Positions 5,203 to 11,069 of a stretch of 11,069 nt of DNA are shown one piece after another; the first letter of the stretch is position 1, and every line of letters starts with the position of its first letter. The stretch comes from Solirubrobacterales bacterium (GTDB lineage: Bacteria; Actinomycetota; Thermoleophilia; Solirubrobacterales; Solirubrobacteraceae). The notes under the pieces were generated by a model. The model was not told the origin of the DNA and did no database searches. It worked only from the letters and a program-made list of their open reading frames with translations. Where the stretch lies: NCBI GenBank assembly GCA_003151895.1, contig PLYX01000081.1:6730-17798 (forward strand). The letters run 5' to 3'. A program made the position numbers and the translations under genes.

Positions 5203-6648
5203 ATGATCCGCACATTCTTTTCCCGGCTCAGACACACGGCCCGGCGATCCCGGCCGGTGGCCCTCCCCCGCCCGCGGGCACTCCCCGCGGTCGCTCCCGC
5301 CGCACGCGGCATTCCGCCGCTGGGATCGGAGCGTGGCGACACGCTGATCGAGGTGATCATCAGCGCGGTCTTGATCGCGCTCGTCGTGGTCGCAAGCCTC
5401 ACGGGCCTCGACAGCACCAACCGCTCGGTTGCCCTCCAGCGAGCACGCTCCCAAGCCGACGCGCTCGCCCAGCAGGACGAGGATCAGTTGCGCGGCGAAC
5501 CGGTCGCCAAGCTCTCTGAACTGAGCCGCACGCGCGAAGTGGTCGAGAGCGGGACGAAATACACGATCATCTCGACCTCGCAGTACGTCGCCGACGCCAC
5601 CGCCACCGCGAGCTGCAGCTCCAGCACTCCAAGCGCCGACTACCTGCAGACGACCTCCAAGGTGACGTGGCCGTCGCTCGGCGTCGGCAAGCCGGTCGTG
5701 GAGACCAGCGTCATCAGCCCGCCGCCGGGCGCCGCGCTGATCGTACAGGTCACCGAATCCGGCACACCCATACAAGGGGCGCAGGTAGTCGCGACTGGGC
5801 CGTCGCCCGAAACAACAGAACACAAGCTCGAAACCTCCTCCGACGGCTGCGCGATCCTCGCCGTGCTGCCAGGGGAATACCAACTCAACGTCAGCAAGTC
5901 GAGTTATGTCGATCCAAATGGGTACTCAAACACTCACGAAGACGTGAGCGTCACGCGCAGCGTGTATCTCCCCGCGGAGACCACGGCTAAGGAGGGATAC
6001 TATCTTGGACCGGCGGGCAAGCTGGCGGTCAGCTTCACCGGCTCGGCTTACGTCGAAGGCGACATGTTCGTAGCCCACAACAGTGGGATGACGACCTTCC
6101 GCTCGTTTGGGAGCGCCGGAACCTATAAGTCCACCGTCGAATCGCCGACGACGGTGTATCCATTCCTGGCGACCTCGCCTTACACGGTGTACGCCGGCTC
6201 GTGCGAATCGGACAGGCCGAAGGCGCTCAGCGCCGGCAACCCAGAAGTCGAAGTTATCGTCCCGGCCGGCGGCACGGCGCCCGTCACAGTGACACAGCCG
6301 CCGGTGAATATCAAGCTGATGAGTGGCACGGGTCCGGGGGCATCCGCCGAAGGCTCACTCGTAACCACCGGCAGCGGCTACACGACCGATACCGGCTGTG
6401 GCACCAAGCGCGTGTTCGCGAGCACGCCCGGCGGGGCCCTGCCTCGTCCGGGATTGCCCTATGGCAACTACACGATGTGTGTAAGCAACAGCGCCAGGAG
6501 ATGGGAAGGCTCATTCTCCAACAACGTCCCCGCCGGTCCATCGACGGCCTGGACCAACGGTGGCACCAGCAGCGGCACGGCCACCATCTACTTGGGTACC
6601 AGCCCAAGCGGTAGCCCCAGTGGAACCAGCTCTGGACCGTGCCCATGA
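5203..6648 (+). CDS. Large type IV pilin-like protein with Ig/CnaB-like ectodomain (PilV position)
   Basis: A 481-residue exported pilin-like protein, first in a three-gene operon. A 45-residue basic, Pro/Ala-rich leader ends in SERG, with predicted prepilin peptidase cleavage Gly45|Asp46. The hydrophobic helix follows (46-68, DTLIEVIISAVLIALVVVAS) with the conserved Glu at +5 (Glu50). An amphipathic extension rich in Gln/Asp/Arg runs to about 100. From about 176 the protein is beta-rich: residues 178-232 read like a carboxypeptidase-regulatory/CnaB-type Ig fold (GTPIQGAQVVATG, then LPGEYQLNV). At least one similar domain follows, and then a Ser/Gly/Thr-rich tail. The mature part has six Cys. 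The reading frame is open back to 5005, but the upstream residues look non-coding. I chose ATG 5203 (GTG 5200 is also possible). The Shine-Dalgarno is weak. Likely role: minor pilin or surface adhesin; the ligand is unknown. Confidence 0.78.
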   Translation: MIRTFFSRLRHTARRSRPVALPRPRALPAVAPAARGIPPLGSERGDTLIEVIISAVLIALVVVASLTGLDSTNRSVALQRARSQADALAQQDEDQLRGEPVAKLSELSRTREVVESGTKYTIISTSQYVADATATASCSSSTPSADYLQTTSKVTWPSLGVGKPVVETSVISPPPGAALIVQVTESGTPIQGAQVVATGPSPETTEHKLETSSDGCAILAVLPGEYQLNVSKSSYVDPNGYSNTHEDVSVTRSVYLPAETTAKEGYYLGPAGKLAVSFTGSAYVEGDMFVAHNSGMTTFRSFGSAGTYKSTVESPTTVYPFLATSPYTVYAGSCESDRPKALSAGNPEVEVIVPAGGTAPVTVTQPPVNIKLMSGTGPGASAEGSLVTTGSGYTTDTGCGTKRVFASTPGGALPRPGLPYGNYTMCVSNSARRWEGSFSNNVPAGPSTAWTNGGTSSGTATIYLGTSPSGSPSGTSSGPCP

Positions 6649-7427
6649 GCTTGTTCGGCAATCCATCGGCAGCGCTACGCAGCGAGCGTGGCTTCACCCT
6701 GATCGAGCTGTTGGTCTCCATGGCGATGGGCATCATTATCATCCTGGCGGCTTTCTCGCTCCTGGACTTCACGACAAGGGATGTCTCGCGCATCACCAGT
6801 CGTGCGCAGGTCGACCAAACCGGAAGGGTGGCGCTGGAGAAGCTCATGTTGCAGCTGCACTCCTCCTGCGTGGCGCCCACGGTCAACCCCATCCAGCCGG
6901 GCGGCAACGAAAACGTCCTGAAGTTCATCAGCGAAAGCAGTCCCTTGAACACATACAAAGAACCCGTATCCTCATTGTCGACAGTCAGGCTGCGAGAAAT
7001 CGTCTACACGCCGGCCAGCGGCAAAACGGAAGGCACTCTCACCGAAAAGTCGTGGCCGAGCACCGGGACGTCTCCCAACTATGTCTTCGACGAAAAAGCA
7101 GCGCCGACGGAACGTAAGCTGCTCACCGGCGTAACACAGACGGCAAGCGAACCGGTCTTCCGATACTACCGCTACTACCGGGAAGGTGACACGGGAGCCA
7201 AACTTGGTCAGATTAATCCCAACCCGGTGGCGGTTCCGCTCGAAAAAGAACTGGAATCTGAAATCATCTCGAAGGTGACGGTCAGCTTCACGCTGGCGCC
7301 AGAAGGCCAGGAAAGCGCCTTCGCAAAAGGAGACCGCGCCGTCGCGCTGGAAGACTCGGCGATCCTCCGCCTGGCCCCCTCCTCGGAAGCATCGAGCAAC
7401 CCCAACTATCCCTGCTCCCAGACATGA
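6645..7427 (+). CDS. Type IV pilin-like protein, PilW-like
   Basis: A 260-residue minor-pilin-like protein. A short leader ending SERG is cleaved at Gly16|Phe17, before the classic FTLIELLVSMAMGIIIILAA helix with Glu at +5 (Glu21). Residues 40-68 form the amphipathic stalk (TTRDVSRITSRAQVDQTGRV), as in PilW/GspJ proteins. The rest is a mixed globular domain with only two cysteines, one just after the stalk (SSC, about 74) and one four residues from the C terminus, which may form a disulfide tying the ends together. ATG 6645 overlaps the upstream stop as ATGA, which favours it over GTG 6639. Its stop overlaps the next start in the same way, so the three genes should be made in fixed proportion. 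After the pilin helix nearly every Glu codon is GAA, unlike the flanking genes. The pilin call is firm; PilW is by analogy. Confidence 0.82.
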   Translation: MSLFGNPSAALRSERGFTLIELLVSMAMGIIIILAAFSLLDFTTRDVSRITSRAQVDQTGRVALEKLMLQLHSSCVAPTVNPIQPGGNENVLKFISESSPLNTYKEPVSSLSTVRLREIVYTPASGKTEGTLTEKSWPSTGTSPNYVFDEKAAPTERKLLTGVTQTASEPVFRYYRYYREGDTGAKLGQINPNPVAVPLEKELESEIISKVTVSFTLAPEGQESAFAKGDRAVALEDSAILRLAPSSEASSNPNYPCSQT

Positions 7428-9118
7428 CCGCGTCCACCACACCAACGTCTCGTCGTCCGCCGGTGCTTCGCAGGCAGGACGGCTTTACGATGATCGTCAC
7501 GATCGGCGTGATGCTCGTCACCTCGCTGCTGCTGATCGCCACGTTCACGGCGGCAAACGGCGAGATCCATCTCACCAGCACCGACACCGCCCAGAAGCGA
7601 GCCTACTACGCGGCCCAGGCCGGCATCGACGACTACGAGTACCACCTCACCCAGGATGGCAACTACCTGAGCTACTGCACCGAACCGCCCACCGTCAATC
7701 CGGCGCTGAACCAGGTCGGCGAAACCACACACCGGGCGACCGTCCCGAGCACGAACGGCGAAGCCACCAACGAGCAATACGCGATCCAGCTGCTACCCGC
7801 CGAATCCGCGCCGGCGGGCGATCGTAAATGCGACCGTACCCGCCTGGTGGAAACCATGCTCGAAGAGCAGGGTGTGGCCACCGGGACCTTCCGCATCGAG
7901 TCGACCGGCTACTCCGGCGGCGAGAAGCGCACGCTCGTGGCCACGTTTAGAAATGCCAACTTCGTCAGCTACGTGTGGTACACGAAGTTCGAAACGGGTG
8001 ATCCGACCGTCCACGGCCCGATCCCCGTTGGGGAACCCAGCACGTACTGGACCGACTGTGGCCAGTTCTACGGAGAACGGCCGGGCCGCTGCTCGGTATT
8101 CAACAACTATTTCGGGACAGGCGAATCCGTCAACGGTCCGATGCACACCGAGGACCACGCCGGAGTGTGCGGCAAGCCCATCTTCGGCCGCAACGAAAAC
8201 GACCGGATCGAATTCCGCCACAGTGTCGGTGGCGATTCAGGGTACTCCAACGAGGGATGCGGCACGGCAGAACCCACCTTCAAGGGCGATCACATATTGC
8301 CCGGAGAAGTGCCGTCGATCCAGCCGCCGCCCGGCGATGAAGAACTAGCTCACATCGTCGAAGCGGCGTACGACTACACGGGCAAGACGGAAATCGTGCT
8401 CGAAGGCAGCACGATGACTGTCAAGACGCACGTAGGCAACAAAATTCCTGGCCCCGAAGAAGAAAAAACGACCACCGGCGTGGCGTTTCCGCCCAACGGA
8501 GTGATCTACGTCGCCGGAGGCTGTTCAGAATCGTATTCTCCCTTTGGGCCCAAGCCGACATATTCTACAGATACGGCGTGCGGCAATGTGTATGTGCGTG
8601 GGGAATACACCAGCGCGCTGACGATTGCCTCTGAAAACGACATCATCATCAACGGCAACATCACAACCCCGCGCAATGGTGAAGGAGTGCCTACCACGAA
8701 CGCCATGCTGGGCCTCATCGCAAACAACTTCGTGCGCGTCTACCATCCGCTGACGGGCAGCCGCGGAGGTGCAGAATATCTCAAATGCGGCTCCGCCAGC
8801 AACGACACCACAGAAGAACCTAAGGATCTAAACGAACCGATCATCTACGCTGCGATCCTGGCGGTCAAACACTCCTTCATTGTCGACAATTTCGACTGCG
8901 GGTCCCCTACCCTCGGGCACCTAAATGTCTACGGCGCGGTCGCGGGACTCTTCACCAATGGAATGACGGGTGTAATCAGCGGGGGGACGCTCATCCACGG
9001 ATATTCCTATAACGCAAATTACGACAATCGCCTGCAAGTGGAGGAGCCGCCACACTTCCTCAATCCGATCCAGGCGGCGTGGTACGTCCAGCGCGAGACG
9101 TCGGCGCCCAACCCGTAG
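7424..9118 (+). CDS. PilX-like pilus assembly protein with large beta-rich ectodomain
   Basis: A 564-residue protein, last of the pilin operon. The N terminus RRQDG|FTMIVTIGVMLV has a prepilin-type cleavage site after Gly20, but Val instead of Glu at +5, as in PilX and GspK proteins that sit at pseudopilus or pilus tips. The helix leads into AQKRAYYAAQAGIDDYEY (56-73), the conserved PilX N-terminal stalk pattern. Residues about 355-490 are repetitive and beta-rich (GVIYVAGG, NVYVRGEYTSALTIASENDI, IIINGNIT), consistent with a beta-helix. Near the C terminus lies YDNRL...PPHF, which I recall from other actinobacterial PilX-like proteins. Ten Cys, all exported, suggest five disulfides. The ATG overlaps the previous stop as ATGA. 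No cognate assembly genes are visible. Likely a tip or adhesive subunit; the ligand is unknown. Confidence 0.78.
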   Translation: MTASTTPTSRRPPVLRRQDGFTMIVTIGVMLVTSLLLIATFTAANGEIHLTSTDTAQKRAYYAAQAGIDDYEYHLTQDGNYLSYCTEPPTVNPALNQVGETTHRATVPSTNGEATNEQYAIQLLPAESAPAGDRKCDRTRLVETMLEEQGVATGTFRIESTGYSGGEKRTLVATFRNANFVSYVWYTKFETGDPTVHGPIPVGEPSTYWTDCGQFYGERPGRCSVFNNYFGTGESVNGPMHTEDHAGVCGKPIFGRNENDRIEFRHSVGGDSGYSNEGCGTAEPTFKGDHILPGEVPSIQPPPGDEELAHIVEAAYDYTGKTEIVLEGSTMTVKTHVGNKIPGPEEEKTTTGVAFPPNGVIYVAGGCSESYSPFGPKPTYSTDTACGNVYVRGEYTSALTIASENDIIINGNITTPRNGEGVPTTNAMLGLIANNFVRVYHPLTGSRGGAEYLKCGSASNDTTEEPKDLNEPIIYAAILAVKHSFIVDNFDCGSPTLGHLNVYGAVAGLFTNGMTGVISGGTLIHGYSYNANYDNRLQVEEPPHFLNPIQAAWYVQRETSAPNP

Positions 9119-9154
9119 CCCCCCGCGTACCCTATCGAGCGATGTATCGCCGCG

Positions 9155-9179
9155 CTGCGGCCGCAGGACGCGGCCTGCG
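9155..9179. terminator. GC-rich hairpins between convergent genes
   Basis: Two mutually exclusive structures fill the gap between the end of the pilin operon and the convergent secreted gene. One is the 12-base palindrome CTGCGGCCGCAG (9155-9166). The other is a 6-bp stem, CGCAGG (9162-9167) with CCTGCG (9174-9179), with a 6-base loop. Neither has a T tract. A bidirectional terminator is plausible from position only. Confidence 0.3.
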
Positions 9180-9183
9180 TGAG

Positions 9184-9870
9184 CTACTGGCTCAGAGCGA
9201 GCGTTTCGAGCAGCATGTTCCAGTCGGCCTGGCCCCGTGAGAATTCGAGTTCTTCGAACTGAAGTGCGAGGTGTTCGTCGCGAGCTCGGAGGCCCTTGTC
9301 GGCGGGCTGGACGTACGGGGCGAGCAGTCCTCTGGGGATTTCTTTGACTTCGATCGCTTCCACGCGCCGCACGTATTGCTGTGTCGAGGCGGGAACGGCG
9401 TTGAAGCCTCCCGCGATCCAGGAGCGCACGTCTCCACAGAGGTCTGGCACCGGAAGGCGGGTCATCGCGGTCAGGCTGCTCGTGAACTTGCGGGCGCTGC
9501 GCGTGATCGCCGGATTGCTCCATCTCAGCGGCTTCACCGCCTTGACGAACGCCTGCACGAACTTCGCGTCGGTGTGGTAGCCGGTCGCCCACAGCGCCCC
9601 CGCGACCTCGGCGGCGAGCTTCTGCTCTTCGCTGCTCTGCGGCGAGCCGGCGCCCACGTCGGGACATTCGGCGCCGAACCTCAGGTCGAGCTTGTGTACG
9701 TCGGCTTCGACGGACGACCATGTGGTCACCGTGGCGTGCAGGGCAGAATAGGCGGCCACGAGATATGCGTGCGTCGAGGCCACGTCCTGGGGCGTGGCGG
9801 CCGCGCGCGCGGGCACGAGCCCGACGGTGAGCACCGCAGCGAGGATCGTCAAGCGTCCGAGCATCTCCAC
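9184..9870 (-). CDS. Secreted protein of unknown function
   Basis: A 228-residue protein with an N-terminal signal peptide: a short charged start, a hydrophobic core TILAAVLTVGLV (8-19) and likely cleavage after ARAA near residue 24. The mature part is mostly predicted helical (about 28-60, 80-115, 120-138, 160-175, 190-226). It has two Cys (69 and 145) that could form one disulfide. There is no lipobox, LPxTG-like anchor or catalytic motif that I recognise. GTG 9870 has AGGA 9 bases upstream, a better start than the ATG at 9864, whose only Shine-Dalgarno-like bases touch the codon. It is a single gene, convergent with the pilin operon, so it is not cotranscribed with it. Similar orphan exported helical proteins are what I expect in Solirubrobacterales, but I cannot assign a family. 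Confidence 0.7.
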   Translation of the reverse strand: MEMLGRLTILAAVLTVGLVPARAAATPQDVASTHAYLVAAYSALHATVTTWSSVEADVHKLDLRFGAECPDVGAGSPQSSEEQKLAAEVAGALWATGYHTDAKFVQAFVKAVKPLRWSNPAITRSARKFTSSLTAMTRLPVPDLCGDVRSWIAGGFNAVPASTQQYVRRVEAIEVKEIPRGLLAPYVQPADKGLRARDEHLALQFEELEFSRGQADWNMLLETLALSQ

Positions 9871-9972
9871 TCAAGAGTATCCTGGAAGCCGGAGCGTGGG
9901 TCGCGTACCCGACATCTCGCCCCGCACGACTTGCGCGCGGTTTGACGCGGGACATCCGGCGAGCGTTCCTTG

Positions 9973-10006
9973 CAAAACCAAATTCGCCTGCAAATCGGGC
10001 GTTTTG
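9973..10006 (+). other. Imperfect hairpin just before tRNA-Trp
   Basis: CGCC (9985-9988) pairs with GGCG (9998-10001) around a 9-base loop. After a 7-base bulge on the 5' side, CAAAA (9973-9977) pairs with TTTTG (10002-10006). The structure overlaps the first base of the tRNA. It may be chance, or part of the precursor 5' leader. In the rest of 9871-10005 I see no clear promoter for the tRNA. Confidence 0.2.
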
Positions 10007-10076
10007 GGGGACTGGTGTAACGGTAACATGGGGGTCTCCAAAACCCTTGCTCGAGGTTCGATTCCTCGGTCCCCCG
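10006..10076 (+). tRNA. tRNA-Trp (anticodon CCA)
   Basis: A complete cloverleaf folds by eye. The acceptor is GGGGGAC (10006-10012) with GTCCCCC (10069-10075). The D stem is GTGT/ACAT, including one G-U pair, with a 7-base loop AACGGTA carrying GG. The anticodon stem is 10031-10035 with 10043-10047. The loop CTCCAAA has U33 and anticodon CCA at 10038-10040. The T stem is CGAGG/CCTCG with loop TTCGATT. The discriminator G at 10076 matches bacterial tRNA-Trp. CCA is not encoded. The body (G1-C72, D arm GGTGTAACGGTA) looks more like bacterial tRNA-Gln than like the usual tRNA-Trp. Confidence 0.92.
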
Positions 10077-10233
10077 CTTCGCGAACTGGGCCAAATCCGA
10101 GCTCCACGAGTGCCATAGCGCTGCGTCGAGGACGGTTCAGCCGATCAGGTCGACTCTATCCCTTGCGACGGGAAGGCGTCTTTCTTGGCCAAGCCGGCCG
10201 GCACGTAACCGCAGCGCCGGCATCTGCGCATGC

Positions 10234-11069
10234 TCAGCTCATCGACGCGAGCGGCGCCTGGACAAGCTGGGCCGATGAGATCGCTTCATTCTGGGATGAG
10301 GCCGCGGTCGATCGCATGGGCTCCGTCTCACCGCGCAGACGCCGATAGGGCCACACCACATTGCAGTAGGCGAGCACCCGCCGCCGGTCGCTCTCCTTGC
10401 AATCCACGATCGCGGCACCGATGCGCCAATCCTCCTCGTGGGCCAAGCATGAGCGTACTGCCACCTCGAGATGTGTCGCCACCGGCTTCCCGGCGACATC
10501 CGGAAGCTGGACCGTCAGGCTCGCAACAGTCCCGATCGGCAGGGGCCGCGAGAGCTCGAAGCCGACCCCTCCGGTGGTTATGTCGCACATGCGTCCGAGC
10601 AGTGAAGGCCCCTCGTGTGCGAGGTCGTCGCTCGGCACGATCACCGCGGCGGCCGTGAGCTGGGTGCGGTACTCGCCACGCAACTGCCGCCGGCGGCCTA
10701 CGAGCACGAGCGTGCGGGTCACGCGTCGCAGCTCGACCGCTCCGAGCAGCGGCACGAACCAGGCGGCGAAGCCGTGCATCGCAGGCAATACTCCCGCGCC
10801 CACGTCCTGCGCGATCCGCAGCAGCAGCCCCGTGGTGAGCAGCGCGGCACACACGAGCAGCACGCGGAACTGGCGCACCGCCTTCCAGCCGCCACGGTCG
10901 GTCCCCTCCTTCGGTGTCACCCGGAAGGTCGCATGGCCTGGACGCAAGACGCAGCGCAGCGCACGTGTGAAGATCTCCGCGGTGCACAGTTCGTAGTGGG
11001 TCGCCTCGCCGCTGCTCTGCTGTCCTCGGCAGAGCGCCGAGCCGGCGAGCACCATCAGCAGCGTCGCCG
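10234..11069 (-). CDS. Cellulose-synthase-like glycosyltransferase, C-terminal part with PilZ domain (partial)
   Basis: The frame is open to the window edge, so only the last 277 or so residues of a longer membrane GT2 enzyme are visible. Residue numbers here count from the Met at 11055, which is internal. Residues 20-50 (HYELCTAEIFTRAL, then FRVTPKEG) match the BcsA region between the glycosyltransferase core and the last membrane helices. Two hydrophobic segments follow (63-82 and 87-107). A PilZ domain (about 120-235) then has the arginine motif RRQLR (122-126) and DITTGG (158-163), a Ser-to-Thr variant of DxSxxG, which binds c-di-GMP. The C-terminal 30 residues are Ser/Ala-rich. In this family c-di-GMP activates synthesis and export of a beta-glucan such as cellulose. 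The catalytic DD and QxxRW motifs are off-window, so the polymer is inferred. The 157-bp gap to tRNA-Trp (10077-10233) shows no gene or clear terminator. Confidence 0.8.
   Translation of the reverse strand, partial: ATLLMVLAGSALCRGQQSSGEATHYELCTAEIFTRALRCVLRPGHATFRVTPKEGTDRGGWKAVRQFRVLLVCAALLTTGLLLRIAQDVGAGVLPAMHGFAAWFVPLLGAVELRRVTRTLVLVGRRRQLRGEYRTQLTAAAVIVPSDDLAHEGPSLLGRMCDITTGGVGFELSRPLPIGTVASLTVQLPDVAGKPVATHLEVAVRSCLAHEEDWRIGAAIVDCKESDRRRVLAYCNVVWPYRRLRGETEPMRSTAASSQNEAISSAQLVQAPLASMS

Noticed and set aside
9155..9166. 12-base palindrome containing a NotI site, considered as an operator
   Set aside because: It lies between convergent genes, where no promoter is expected. Terminator or chance is more likely.
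9871..10116. 81-codon minus-strand ORFs covering tRNA-Trp
   Set aside because: They are antisense to a complete tRNA; this is a common spurious prediction.
9794..10348. 184-codon plus-strand ORF spanning tRNA-Trp
   Set aside because: It runs through the tRNA and overlaps the ends of two minus-strand genes on the opposite strand. The composition is unlike a protein.
1..11069. CRISPR arrays, insertion sequences, attachment sites, defence systems
   Set aside because: No repeat-spacer pattern, transposase, integrase, or duplication of a tRNA 3' end was seen. Both tRNAs lack a flanking integrase in this window.

Overview
The window is high-GC bacterial DNA. It most resembles Actinomycetota, and probably the Thermoleophilia/Solirubrobacterales. 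That placement is inferred from the strong G/C third-position bias, a likely leaderless start, tRNAs without encoded CCA, and the mix of secreted pilin-like proteins with small lineage-type hypothetical proteins. No marker gene proves it.

Layout, left to right. The 3' end of a tRNA (probably Leu) with a terminator-like hairpin (1-61). A ZIP-family metal transporter (175-1080, +). Convergent to it is a minus-strand pair: a lysyl-tRNA synthetase (2591-4096) followed 10 bp downstream by a class-III PLP aminotransferase (1174-2580). A divergent XRE-type regulator built from two tandem HTH copies (4177-4689, +). A convergent 88-residue winged-helix-like protein (4722-4988, -). A 214-bp divergent region, part of it strongly foldable, leads into three type IV pilin-like genes (5203-9118, +), each joined to the next by an ATGA stop/start overlap. 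Then come a convergent secreted orphan protein (9184-9870, -), a tRNA-Trp(CCA) (10006-10076, +), and the C-terminal part of a cellulose-synthase-like glycosyltransferase with a PilZ c-di-GMP domain (10234 to the window edge, -).

The most distinctive block is the pilin operon. All three products have a prepilin-type N-terminal helix followed by unusually large ectodomains: Ig/CnaB-like in the first, PilW-like in the second, and PilX-like with a repetitive beta-rich region in the third. They look like a co-made minor-pilin or tip complex. No assembly ATPase, platform protein or prepilin peptidase is in view, so the machinery must lie elsewhere. The cysteine counts are even in all three (6, 2, 10), as expected for disulfide-stabilised surface proteins. 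Glu codon choice changes from GAG in the neighbours and the pilin helix to GAA in the ectodomains. The PilZ-bearing glycosyltransferase nearby is another surface function, possibly c-di-GMP-controlled, but no regulatory link is shown.

A second point is the lysyl-tRNA synthetase. It keeps the class II motifs but differs from E. coli LysU at three of the six positions I align to lysine recognition. It may be a lineage variant or a paralogue with altered specificity.
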